Source of the DNA: Romanomermis culicivorax
Taxonomy: Eukaryota > Nematoda > Enoplea > Mermithida > Mermithidae
Direction of reading: 5' to 3'
NCBI GenBank assembly: GCA_963922205.1
Contig: CAWUHX010000397.1
Span: 62,001-126,000, forward strand
DNA: 64,000 nucleotides
A program made the position numbers and the translations under genes. Position 1 is the stretch's first letter; each line of letters begins with the position of its first letter. Shown here piece after piece: positions 11,477 through 23,218 of this stretch. The notes under the pieces are model-generated. The model saw only the letters and a list, made by a program, of their open reading frames with translations. It made no database searches and was not told the origin of the DNA.

Positions 11477-12360
11477 CTGGGCTAGATTTAATGAGATCTA
11501 GGCCACTGGGGGTGGTAAAATAGATGGTGCTGCCAACCTGTACAGGTAAGTACTTGTAGCAGACGTTTCCCACCCGGTACCAGTGGTAGAGATAAGTGGG
11601 GTTGACCTTCTGACATGGCCATATTGTCAGTGCATCACCTGTGAATTCCCCCATCAGGTCATTCCTCTGAAGGAATGCCCGGGCACCTAAGGTAGGGTCA
11701 AAGTGAAGCAACTGCCAAGTCAGATGAAAGTAGCGTTGAGAGTGAGATCAGAGCTCAAGCCATGTGAACCAGAAACAGTTAATTTCCAACTCCTTGATCT
11801 GCTGAGGCAGATAGTTTAATTTGGCTTTGACAGGATCAGGATGTGTGTCCTTTGCCAACCTGAACATGTTTTGGGTCAAATTGTATCTCCCATGGATGTG
11901 TAGGAGAAGACCTTGATCCATCCGGACTGTGGTGGAATGTATATCTGGACACAGTCAGAAGACACGGGAGTTTCCCGGGATCTTGAGGGCAACCTGAAGA
12001 TCATCGATGATGAGGTGGTTCCCTAACATAAATGCAGTGTCATTTCCCTTGGGGTGATAATGATACCAGGCCATGAAGTTCTGGGCAGGCCAGACAATAA
12101 CCCCGTCCAGGGTAGTGCACTGACCTGCAGTGGGACTGCATCCACCTATGTCCCCTAAGGTACTTAGAGCCATGGTGCCATCCCATGAAGTGATTTGTCC
12201 TTCTTCAATGAAGAGGTTGGTCACCGTCTTGCAGACCTCACTGCAGCACCATTCATACATCACTTCCAATGTTTGGTTTGTGCTATAAAAGCCAGGGTGG
12301 ATACGAACAAGCTTTTGTGATCCAAACATCTTAGTGTGATGTGCACGGCATTCCTACACT
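11442..12360 (-). pseudogene. Envelope-like glycoprotein fragment (element C)
   Basis: Two frames (11955-12329 and 11442-11711) match the envelope-like frames of element E region by region. Shared marks include an ECR motif, a paired-Cys WCC motif, an EGQI-SWDG block, a LIIDDLQ-type block and a TLGARAFLQ block. Start and end are missing and frames change in the middle. Reading continues directly into RNase H, so the back of the envelope gene, protease and RT have been deleted. I cannot name the virus family. The spacing of cysteines suggests a fusion glycoprotein of the kind captured by retroelements from negative-strand RNA viruses, but this is a guess. Confidence 0.55.
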
Positions 12361-12444
12361 GTGCGCAAAGCAGCCATCAATGGGTATGACTCATGCCTAT
12401 AGAAAACATATAACGATTTTCTATTAGAAATTTCGTGATAACTA

Positions 12445-12509
12445 GTAGGACAATTTTTTTCAAAAAATAACTGAATAATTATTTTTTGAAGGGCTATCGA
12501 TTGTCCTAC
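12445..12509. repeat. 65-nt two-stage hairpin
   Basis: A perfect 10-bp outer stem (GTAGGACAAT at 12445-12454 with its complement at 12500-12509) encloses an internal loop. A perfect 12-bp inner stem (12459-12470 with 12479-12490) has an 8-base loop. The layout resembles a microRNA precursor or a tiny palindromic element. No evidence of expression can be read from sequence. Confidence 0.7.
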
Positions 12510-13761
12510 GCATTTCACCTGAATTTCCTCAGGACGTTAGTGTCTTTTAGATGCGATACAGAAACGTGGTTTGCATTTTAATTATATTTTTTCGCTGAAT
12601 CGAAGCCTACTGTAGAAAAATCGACGATTGGATAGCATCTCAGCAATTCTCTATATCTTGGCATCTTTCAATAAATTCTTGATTTTTATGTCATGCGCTT
12701 CTAGTATTTTGAAGTCTAAACTAACACTTTTGAGCTAAGATTTATTCCAAGTTGAAAATTGTCAAATTATCAACTGAATTTTGAATTCAAAAATTTTAAA
12801 AATGAATTCAAAAACTTCAAAAATTTTGGGTCAATTGCTTATAAGCCCTGTTCGGGCCATTTTGGCAAGAAACGATTGGCATTTATGAAAAAGCAAAACA
12901 AATAATCTTTAATATTAATTTACATTCATAATCTGCAAGAATCGGCAAATGTGGTTGTGATCACTCTTTGGCTGTTTTTGCTGAGAGCACTTTGAAAAAT
13001 TCGGCCAATCAGTGTTTGTGACTTCAGTTAGCTAGATTATTCTTCAATAATAATGCTTTTGTCATTAAATTTATGGTCTGCCATTTATATATTATATTCA
13101 TTTACTCTCATCCTGTTGGTAAGTCGAGGAAAGTTTCCTACAGTGTTTTTTCTACCAACGAAGATATGGTTTTTGGCACAAGAAATTTAGAGTGGCATAA
13201 AAAATTTTAAGCGTTTTTGCCAATTCACACAAACCTTTTGAGTGCTCGAAGACTAAATTGTTGTGATTTTGAGACATTTTAGGGACTAAAAACGCAAAAT
13301 TTTCTCGGGACTTGGCGCCGAGTCAATGAGTATAGTTAAGTGATTTTATTTGCCTTAAACGCCAGCGAATTCTATTCGAATAGTATATTTGTATTTGTAC
13401 TATCACAACAAACTTGCAGATTATCAATGACTAATGAATGAATAGAATGTCTTAACTTCCTCCTTTCCTTCCATGGATGGGGAAAACCCAATTTTCAAAA
13501 TTTCCAATTTGCGTTTTTTAGGGTTTTCTGTTTTTTTCTGGGTTTTATCAGAGTTTTTACGGTGGATCTCAACCAAGTAAAAATTAAGCAAATCCAGCAT
13601 CACTAAAATTTTATCCTTCATAAGCAAAACATTTTCAGATCATTATACCTGATTTTAAAACGGAAACACATAAATTACTCATCACAACAGATAAAATCAT
13701 GCACCTATACACCATCGACAATATTCTTGGCATTGAATTTTATAAAGACTATTAATTGAGA

Positions 13762-13812
13762 GTTTTTCATCAGTTAATTTAATTTTTCCCGAAATAGCAA
13801 CTGATGAAAAAC
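13762..13812. repeat. Perfect 14-bp inverted repeat
   Basis: GTTTTTCATCAGTT at 13762-13775 is repeated as its exact inverse complement at 13799-13812, with a 23-base AT-rich loop. It is not extended by flanking similarity. Confidence 0.75.
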
Positions 13813-14970
13813 CGGTTAGAGTAGAAAATAGCTATAGTCAATCAAAAAACAATTCAAACATCAGTTAAATTTATTGAATATGAAATTTTAGCTTTTAGAT
13901 TAGAATAGTTTAACTCGACAGAACAGTCTTACGAACCTAATCGAATAGCACTAAGAGTTTCCTAGATTGAAAATTTACAAGCATTTGATTTGTTTGTTGT
14001 GTAATCTCATCTCTAATCTGTTGTCATGCCAGTGCCAGAAGAGACTGCATTGCAGTTACTACGGTTGGCCCATCCCTCAGTTTATCGTTAAATCAGGTAC
14101 AAATTCATATTCTTGAGAACGGAATGCAAAAAAAGGATTTTTTTCTTAAAAAACCTAAAAATTCAAAAATGCTCAAATTTCCAACCCATCAACCTAAAAC
14201 CCAATGCCCGCCAACCCTGGTTGATTCAGAGTCATTGGGAACTGAGAATTTTATTTTTCATGTTCGATTCAAACAGAAAAATCGACATTGTTGTCACAAT
14301 TTTCGACAAAAAATTTGCGAATTTTTCTGACTTAAGCCTAGTTTTCTTCAGGAGAAAGTAATTATAGTCATCCTTAATTTAATATTAACATCATTGTTAG
14401 AAGGAAATTGTTTTCTCCATCAGTTTTTCTTTTCTCACTGATGTGGATAGATGAAAATGAGGTAGACATGATTTTTATGTAAATTAGTGTGTTAAAAGTA
14501 TCTTTAATTATACATGTTCCCCTAAAAGTTTTGACATAAAACTTTTTGAAAGTTCGTCGTTAGAAGAGGCCGGTTCAGAATATTTTCAGTATGTGTGGTG
14601 CCTATTTCTTATATTATACTGTTACGTTCTGTTACATTATGTATAAGCATGACACAAGGCACGAAACTGGGAATTTTTATCAGGCAGATTTAAATTTCGT
14701 CCCGAAATTTTTTTTTAGAATCATTCAAATTTTTAGTCAGGTCATATATTAAAGTCATATATTAAAGACAAAAATAATGCGGAAAATATTCACGTGGTTA
14801 AATAGATTTTTTATCAATTTAGGCTCTGAAATCACCACAGAAACACAAAACGAAGCTTGAAATTCCAAAAAATTTTCAGCATGGCATATTCAAGAAACAT
14901 TGAAAGATGAGTTGTTATTATACTATTTATTAATCATCTATCTCATTTATACAGGCTGTGTGGTGCCAAT

Positions 14971-15560
14971 TAGAGGTGTATTGGGGACCCAGACCCGAAA
15001 TGAGACCTGAAATTACTCGACCATTTTGTTGGACCCAGACCCAATATTCTTAAAATTTTGGACCCGCACCCAATATTTTCAAAATTTTGGACCCGATACA
15101 TTTCTAGTTTCTATTATGTGAAGATATACACGCATATCGCACAGATAAGCGTTTTGAAAAGTATAATGAACCTGGACCCGAAATAAGACCTGTAATTATC
15201 CGACTATTTCGCTGGACTCGGACCTGAAATTCTTAAAATGTTGGACCTGGAACCGGACCCGATATTCTTAAATTTTTCGACCCGGACCTGGACCTGATAT
15301 TTCCCAAATTTTGGACCCGATATATCTCTAGTGCCTATTCGAGATTTTTCATTCAGAAAAGCTTATAAACTGATGCTAGAACTAATCGTTTTCAGGAGCA
15401 TGCAGCCTGGGTCTTAAAATTTCAGGTTTTTTCACATAATTTTGACTTGGAACCACAAAAACCAGGGGTCCAAAAAAATTAAAAAAAAACAAAAAAATAT
15501 AATTTTAGAGAGCTCTAGATAAAGTTTGGAGCCATCTGAGGCTCTTGCAATGCACCCCTA
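14971..15560. mobile_element. Old non-autonomous hAT-like element with GACCCG-rich interior
   Basis: The left end TAGAGGTGTATTG (14971) and the inverse complement of the right end, TAGGGGTGCATTG (15560), form terminal inverted repeats. The 8 bases outside each end, GTGCCAAT (14963-14970) and GCACCAGT (15561-15568), differ only by three transitions, consistent with a decayed 8-bp duplication. The interior to about 15331 is a degenerate tandem array of GGACCCG-ACCC-ATATTCTTAAAATTTT units arranged in two larger blocks of about 140-165 bp. There is no coding sequence. Confidence 0.6.
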
Positions 15561-18160
15561 GCACCAGTCATAGGTACCTTTGATTTATTGATATGAAAAC
15601 ACAGAACCATTTTTAGGTTAGGCGCCAATATTTAAACAGAATACATTGCAGCTGCTTGCATTTGCTTTGCACTATGAAACAGCCAGCACTTTTGATTGGG
15701 TCACAACTAGCTGGGTCGAAAAAAATTTGTGGGCATAAATTCCAATTTTCTGCTCGACCTCAAAAATATCGATTATCACCCTTAAAGTTCAGAAACTTGA
15801 ATGAAACTTCGTTAACTTTTTCATTTTTAACCACGCAAAACGTGTTCATTAAAGTGCCCAGTTAAAATTTTGCTGAATATGATAAAATACAACCACAGAA
15901 TATGCTGTAGATTGGTGAGTGCTATCAAATCATGGATTATGAGTGGAATTGGAACTGGCCCATTTATGACGCGAAAATTGCTTACCGGGTAGCCGACTGA
16001 ATGGTCTAACACCCTATGAAAAACATATACTTTACACTATTTCTTTTGGCCAGTGACAACACTGATAAAAATGACTGAAAATACCCAAAAAAGCACTTTT
16101 TTTGTCATTTTTCAAAATGCAACCAAATCGTGCCAAAATATCCCTATAACGTGAGATTTTGTTTGGTTTTTTTCCATTTCTGATGGTTTTTCAAACATGC
16201 AATGATTTCTGGGCGCAATCGTAGTTATGTGAATAGAATTTTTTCCTGTGATGAAAAATCCTGAATATTTTTCAGTTTCTGGTCCAAAAGAATCTCCTTT
16301 AAACCGAAAAATCGATCAGGACTGGCAACCGGGGTTTTCTTTTTCCGTACTGGTCGATCAGTACCATATGGTATTATAGGAAAAAAAATTTGGAAAATCC
16401 TACCTATTTCCGTACAACTTTTATTTTCTAAGTATACGTCCTAACAGTACAAACTATATCTATTTTTTGCACATGCAATGTTGCAATGTGCGACTTTGGC
16501 CAAAAATTTAGGTTGCGCACTCTGAAATTGATAAATTCAGAAAAACGATTTAACACTAATTCTCTTGAACTTCATTAAAATTGCGCCAATTCTATTTTTG
16601 CAACTGGATTTAATAAGCTTTCTGGGAAAACAATGAAAAGTGTATGGAAAGAAAAAGTATATTTCAACGCTTCTAAAAAGATGGAAAATGCATATATTCT
16701 TGTCCAACTATAGGTATTCGATCATAATCACTGTTTTTAGCATGTAGATAATCATAATAATGCAGCAAAAGCGTGTTTTTAGATGATTTATTGCACGATA
16801 ATGTAAGTAGAAGAGAATTCAGCAGCAGATATTCTATCTTTTAGCTGAAGATTGTTAATCATGGCACGTAGCGCGGAAAATTTTCCAAAATTTCAATACT
16901 CTAAATTGTAGAAAAATCTTTTTTCAGCATTTACTTCTTTTATAAAAGCATTACTTCTTCAGTGATTTTTCAGTGGCACAAAAATATATAAATTAGGCAT
17001 TCAACCGATAGTTTTCATTCCTCAAGTTAGAAGAACATTCATTATTGTTCCGCACTGATGATGTCTGAATTCTATTCCAAATGGGAAAAAGTTTATGTTC
17101 ACGAAACACAAAAATATTTAAACACTAAAAACAAAATTTAAGAAAAAAATCGTAAAAAATCTCAATTTTATTCCATTACATCAAGAAACAATACAAGTTC
17201 AAACATTTGGCCATGATGTATTGATGTTTAAAGGCTGTAATCATAGGATAAGATGAAATTTTTCCACTGTGAACTAGAAATAACAAACAGAGTTTTAAAT
17301 CATTTAAAATCCATCGCCATGTGCCGGAAAATTTTCAAGATTCTTTGTTTTAAAACGTATGAAAACAAATTTCCGAACAGGAAATCCTATAACTTAATCA
17401 AAAGGGTCGTCAGGCATCAGGTTGCACTGTGCAGCAAAAAGTCTCTATGGTGCTACGGAAGAGGAAGACTCTTTAGGCGAAAATCGAGCAAATTTTTTCG
17501 GCGAGCCTACTTAAATGCTTACAAAACTTTGACAATGCCCCCTAAATGCAACAGCAGCATTATTTGGATTCATCAATCCATTTTTGTGTAGCCTGCTTCG
17601 GATGGTTAAACACGCGTAAATAAACATATTAGAAACAAAAAAAATCAATACGAGCTATAACAATTAATTGATAAATAACCTCTTGGTTCAATCTCTATAA
17701 TCAAGAACACATCTATCGCTGATTATTATCATGAACAGAACAGCGTATTGATGTGTGCAAGATTATGAAGAAGCCCATGAGAAAGTCGAATCAAATACTA
17801 TAAACATTAATATGGATATATAGCGTGAGACAAATAATCAAATTACTGATGACAAACATACTCTCAAGATATAAAATAACAACTAACGATGAAATAACCA
17901 CTAACAATAAATCGTCCTTCCATTATATTGGAAATTTTAAAAATGGTATTCACGTGCCTTCATGAGTTCGATTGAAAAAGTATGAGTCCGGAAGAATAAA
18001 AATTTCTAAGGATTACTTAATGAAGTTCCTGAATTCAAATCATGTCAAAAAAGGAACTCATCATGTGAAGACATTTGAAAAGTTGAGGAGTTCATTTTCC
18101 TCATATTATTTGTTAAAGGAGAAATATGAACCGCCATCAAATATCGAATCAAAGTAAAGT

Positions 18161-18343
18161 TGATGAACATACCTGTAAGAGGCTCGACAAGTTTGGAGGG
18201 TGCGTGGGGGCACAACCGATTTTACCCAAAAAGTAAACAACCGAAAATGTTTTCAAAAAAGACCATAAGGAGCAATTTTTACCCAGTCTGATCAAGTTGG
18301 GGAAGGTGTTCTCTTCCCTCACTTACAGGTATGAAGATCATCA
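18161..18343. mobile_element. MITE-like inverted-repeat element
   Basis: TGATGAACATACCTGTAAG at 18161-18179 matches the inverse complement of 18322-18343 apart from a three-base difference in length, and weaker complementarity continues inward. The total length is about 183 bp. It has no coding capacity and no clear target duplication. Confidence 0.5.
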
Positions 18344-19746
18344 ATCATAACATGAAATTATAATTCCTTTTAGATGATCAGAATTATTAAGATCATTTAT
18401 TAGGCAGTAGTGATGAGCAATGTTTTTTCTGCCAGAAAAACACGACCATTGAAGTTTTTTTAAGATGACTAGAATTTTCTTTTTGAATCCTAAACCGTTT
18501 CTCAGACATTTTCTTGTCTTATTCTTCCAGAACAGATGAAAAATATTTTTACCTCTATTCAGTGTGATTAATATAGCTTTTTCATTAAATAAATTACCAA
18601 ATTTTTGTCTGTGCACAAAAAACGTCGATATTGAGCAGAAAATAAAAAACGCCGATAGTTTCAAGGATTCCCTCATTAAAGATAAAAAATATATTCTAGT
18701 CATCGCCGACTTTAATTGCTGATCTCTTATGTAATTCAAAAACACTGTGTGCTTTTGGATCATTTGAATAATGATTTCAATATTTTAATTACATTAAACC
18801 CGAAAATTTTCATTTTTTCCCCATTTTTGACGAATGAATGACTCCAAGGGTTTGAGAATATTGGAATAAGTTTTAAAACGATTAAATAAAGCGTCTTTGA
18901 GGGTTTTACAGACAGAAAAACGAATGGAGTAAAAGAAGGGAAAACATCCTAGTTGATTGAGGGAAGAGTCAGCGGAAAAAACAGTGCTTTGGAAATCGGG
19001 AGAATATGAAGTCAAACATTGCATATGGAAAAATTGTACCAAGTCCGTCAATTTTCCTATTTGTATTAAACATCAAAAATAAGAATTTCTTTTCCGAATT
19101 GCAAATCTCACTCAATAAACCGAGAGAGTTTAAAATTTCTGTTTATTTACTTATATTCATTATTGTCAATCTATAATTTTGCAGCAGTAAAACAAACACA
19201 CTATCTGACGAAAATGTCCTGGTGCTCAGGCCAAATATGTTAAGATCGACTAGGGGCGTAGATCGCCAAATAAGATTTATGTAGATCAACTGGGGGCGCA
19301 GAAAAAAATTTTGCTTTTTCAACCCCTATCATGACTGAAAATCGGGGAAATTAGCCTTACCAGTCAAAAAACTTATGCCAATTGGCACCAATAATCAAAA
19401 TTTTGTGTGCCATTTTAAATTTTTTGGGTGCCAAAATTCATCTTTCGGCACAAAAAACCACTGATTTAACTTCAAACTTCAAATGAAGTCCAGAACAGCT
19501 CAAAATTTTTTTCACCAAATGTTTTTGACAGAATGAACAGCAAACACGAGATAAGTACAATATTAACTGAAAAATAAAATATTCTTCAACATTTGAAACA
19601 CAGCTCTATGAAAAATACGGAACAGTAAACGAAATGAGGTGGAAAGGTGGCGAGCATTCAAATTCCCATTCACGAATAATTTTTGGCTACAGTATATTCT
19701 AGAAAAGATCCGAAGGAATTAATAATGGTGGAAATTTATCGATTTT

Positions 19747-20178
19747 TCAACAGGCAGTGTTGTCAAGCCCAAATGGCTGTAGTGAAAACGCCGTGTGTGC
19801 TAGCCTGCAGGCCGCAGGCACTAAGTGCTGAGTGGTAATGACGTCTGCAGTAATGCCCCTAGGACGGAAGAAACCAGTGTTGGTGCAGACTTTGCAGTTG
19901 TGCAAGGTGCATTTCCACCCTGTAGTTGTAATTGGGTCTGAACTAGGGACATACACCATAACATTCATGCATCATGGACTCCATGAAGATTGTGGTGGTT
20001 TACACTCCACTCTCTGAGATAACTCAAGTGGGTGTCTGCTTCTTGAGAGACCACAAAATTGATACTGAGCTGCAAGTGCTGCTAAACTCGCCCCTAGAAA
20101 CAGTGATGCTACTATGGTCAATTTTATTACGGAAGACAACTGTACAAACATGGTTTGTAAGTGTTCACAAATTTTCAC
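19747..20178 (-). pseudogene. Start of envelope-like gene (element A)
   Basis: The frame 19972-20178 has a strongly hydrophobic N-terminal segment resembling a signal peptide, then a short Cys-containing stretch. It corresponds to the start of the element E envelope-like frame. After a stop, 19747-19968 continues with KC..HNCKVC and ends with an AACRL motif that aligns with the ECR motif of C and E. The rest is lost. It lies directly downstream of gag on the same strand with no protease or RT between, so the order gag then envelope is repeated here. Confidence 0.5.
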
Positions 20179-20200
20179 AAATCTGGCCTGGTGGGCATTT

Positions 20201-22569
20201 TCAGATTTCTTCTTTGTTGCTGTTGGACGAGATCAGTTCCTGGCTGGGGAAGTTGATGACCAACCCTTCGCATTGATGGATTTCACAGAGGAGGCCGACG
20301 TTTGGCGGCTGCAGGGCGGTTGCCATGAGGAATGGTGATTCCTCAATAATGCTGACATCCTCATTAACTGGATGCATGATCTTATTGACAGCCATGGATT
20401 CGACAACGGGCAACTCGATCCCCGTGGCGGGAGATGCATTTTGGGCTGTTGCCAGCAATGTTTGGTCAGTCCCTCTGTCCTTTGCCTGAGGCGAAGAAGC
20501 AAGGGTGACCGTTTCTATTGGTGGTGTAGCGGCTACAGGCAGCACTGCTGTCGGTGGTGTAGCAGCCACAGCAGGCAAGAGGATCCAACTAGCCTGTTGG
20601 ACTGCACAGCAGAGGGCATTGACTGCCAGTGAAGACGGCTCCCCATCAAAGACAGGTGAGATTGTGATAGTTCCGTTGGCAATGAACTGGAGTGCTCATC
20701 GGGGGATGTTGGGTCGCAAAAGTCGCATTGATACAGGTGCAGTGAGCTCCACATTGGCGGCTGTAAATGCTAAGACTTGTGACTGCTCATTGAGCAGTGT
20801 CCACAACAGATGCCCGTATTTCTTGGCCAGGTCAAACGACCAAAGGGCCAACGTGGCCCCTTGGACAGGCGATGGTGCTCTAAACAAGAAATTGTTAGAG
20901 TCATGGACTGAGATGGATTTCTAGTTCCTGTATTAGGATCACACGAAGAAGAAGGTAGTATACTTGTAAAATTCGTCGACTCCACCTGGTCGATGACTTC
21001 CATAGCCCAATCTGTTGGGATACCCAGCCGTGGTCCTTGAGTGATGATGCAGGCCGAGGGGGCCAGAGATATCCTATTGGCAACTGGAGTTGGCTCGACA
21101 GTCGTGGTGATTTTCGGCATGCAATAGGACACTAGGACATTAGTGTGGCCAACAAACTGCGGTGTCCTGGAGGAGTCCATGGTGACTGGCATTGCATACC
21201 TGAGTGGTGGCAGTGGTATGGCAGACACATGTGTCCGTAATGGTACCTCCGCTGCTTGGACTGCTGAAAACTGAATACTGATTATGCAGACAGGATAACA
21301 CTGTTGTGAAGGATAGGCCAGGTGTTCAGCGAGTGCCTCATCATCCAGATTGAGGGGATATGGATGAGGAAGACCGTCCATAGCCCCAACAGCATTGTTG
21401 GAATGCATGGGCTGCTGATATTGGTTCCCCATCCTGTTAGGATGGTGATAAGCATTCCTTTGGTGATACACATTTGACCCCTGGGAAGAATAACCTGTAT
21501 ATTGGTAGTCATTCTCACCCCTATTTGTGGTATTGCACTGCAGACAGGTGGTTGATCCATGCACTCACACTTGATAACAATGAGGGCATGGCCTATCACA
21601 TTAGTCCATGGGGTGAGCACCCATAGGACAAAAATAACAGTGGCCACCGTTAGCCGCATTGTTATTTGGGGCAGCACCAGCGGGATGCTGGGCCCGGCAA
21701 TCAGTGTCGCTATGTGTACATAGTCCATGGAAGGAGTATGTTTGAAGGTGTGCTCCTGATGAGCGCTGCCCGATGGACTGGTTTGGTGTCGATGGCTGTG
21801 GAGGTGGCGTCTGCCAGAGTGGCACTGGTGCACGTTGCTGGGCCGTAAGCTTTGCTAAGTGGGCCGTTAGCCTGGCCACCTCCTGTTTCAAGTGGCCGAC
21901 CTCATCGGCAGAGGATGATGATGTTTGAGCATTGCTCTGACATTTGTTGGCACTTGGATTTTGCATGTCAGGATTGTATCTGGCAGGTTTAGGTTCTGAA
22001 GAGAAAACAGCATTAGATGGTGCTGTGTACCAAATCTCATCCTGGAAGATTTGGGATTCTGCATAGCAGGCTGCCTTGAAAGTCTCTTCAAGAGTTGTAA
22101 ACTCCCTAAACTTGATACTATCTGGGAGGAATGGTTTCAATCCCCGCAGAAAGATAGGTTTGATGATAGAGTCTCTGACATCAGTGGCCAGATCAGGATA
22201 CACTACCCTGGATAATCTCTTGAGGTGCTCAAGGTAGACTATCATGGACTCAGTCTGCTTCTGCAGGGGATCTTGGATCAGCTGCTGATGCAGATCAGAA
22301 TCACGTCCTACTGGAAAGTCTTTCCATGGAAAAGACATAAACTCTTCCTAGCGGGTAGGTTGTGGAGTGTGTGGAGTGCCACTGCTGAAGTCCCAGTAAG
22401 AGGCAAGAGCAGGACCTGTAAGGCACAACTCCAAAAAGGCGATTTTATATGCATGATCCATTTTGCTTACACCCTGGAGTGTAGAGAAATGAGTAAGATG
22501 CGACATAAAATTGGTGATGGACTCACCAAAAGCACCCAAAAAGGTTATAGGGGCTATAAAGCTGGACAC
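20201..22569 (-). pseudogene. Gag of element A
   Basis: The frames 22348-22569 and 21601-22338 carry a retrotransposon capsid region, with an ALASYWDF-type segment followed by LEHLKRLSRVVYPD and KPIFLRGL, in the same order as in B and E. A CCHC knuckle (C-x2-C-x4-H-x4-C) spans the stop that ends the second frame near 21601. The following frames (20770-21564 and 20201-20578) are Pro/Thr-rich and I cannot assign them beyond Gag C-terminal region. One short MDSSRT motif hints at a decayed protease but is too weak to call. The copy has stops and frame changes throughout. Confidence 0.75.
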
Positions 22570-22762
22570 GGGAGGTGCCTGGGACCATTCATGGCCTGTA
22601 ACTTTTGGTTGAGTGGTCCGAGAGCATTCTCAAATGCTGCCTGAACCTTATTCTCGATCTGTGAGGGGAGATCAGTTACTGACTTTATGTCCAAGAATTT
22701 GTCCTCACGTAAGGTGGTTAGAACTGACATTCTTGCTCGTTAAGCAATTCTGTCAAATTGGT

Positions 22763-23218
22763 GTTGGTGTTGCCATTGCTGACGTCATAGGTGGAACCGA
22801 AGGTCCAATACCCTAAATCAATGACATGAGATGCAGTTGTTGCAGATGTCAGGTGTGGGATCCGTAAGACCAGCCCATCTCTGAATAATGACATGTTGCA
22901 TCACCATTGCTGACATCACAGATGGGGTGCGAGAGACCAGCCAATCTTGCTGCAACAATGTGAGCTTCAGCTGTTGCAAACATCAGGGGTTAGTACTGCA
23001 TGAGTACCAACCCAAAACAACAACATATAATGTTGCCATTGCTGACGTCAGGAGTAGAACCCGGAGAGCCACCCACCCCTTAAAGCAACAGCAGGTGAAG
23101 GGGCTGTTGCAGATGCCAGTGGTTGCATTCGTGTGGCCGAACCATGTAGCAACAGCAACACGCGATGTTGTTGCTGATGTCAAGAATCATTACCCGTAAA
23201 GTCAATGACCCAGATGCA
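22763..23218. repeat. 132-bp tandem array with CRE-like palindromes
   Basis: About 3.3 degenerate copies of a 131-132 bp unit. Each starts with an ATTGCTGACGTCA-type box: TGACGTCA at 22780-22787, TGACATCA at 22911-22918, TGACGTCA at 23043-23050 and TGATGTCA at 23175-23182. Each also has a TTGCAGATGTCAG-like box about 65 bases later. TGACGTCA is the binding site of CREB/ATF-type bZIP factors. The array lies upstream of the element A gag, where a leader or LTR enhancer is expected. Confidence 0.75.

Larger units (their letters stand above)
12361..19746. other. Long gene-free AT-rich stretch
   Basis: No frame here resembles a known protein. The longest (about 110-140 codons at 17253-17591 and 18341-18763) have AT-driven composition and no domain. 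The stretch contains an old hAT-like element (14971-15560), a MITE-like inverted repeat (18161-18343), two hairpins and a short imperfect direct repeat near 19247-19300 (GATCGACTAGGGGCG-like). It is probably host intergenic or intronic sequence. Confidence 0.6.

Noticed and set aside
17253-17591. 112-codon plus-strand frame
   Set aside because: Lys/Phe/Asn-rich as expected from AT-rich DNA, with no domain, no flanking gene structure and no second copy.
18341-18763. 140-codon minus-strand frame
   Set aside because: Composition explained by AT-rich sequence; overlaps the end of a MITE-like element; no recognisable motif.
12361-19746. A and C as two halves of one element split by a 7.4-kb insertion
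   Set aside because: The end of A and the start of C encode overlapping, non-identical versions of the same envelope-like segment (the AACRL/ECR region), so they are separate copies.
20372-20924. Plus-strand frames opposite the element A gag
   Set aside because: They are antisense shadows of the minus-strand Gag region, whose protein similarity to B and E is clear.
20770-21564. Protease in element A
   Set aside because: An MDSSRT stretch is reminiscent of a D-S/T-G site but lacks the glycine and the second conserved block.
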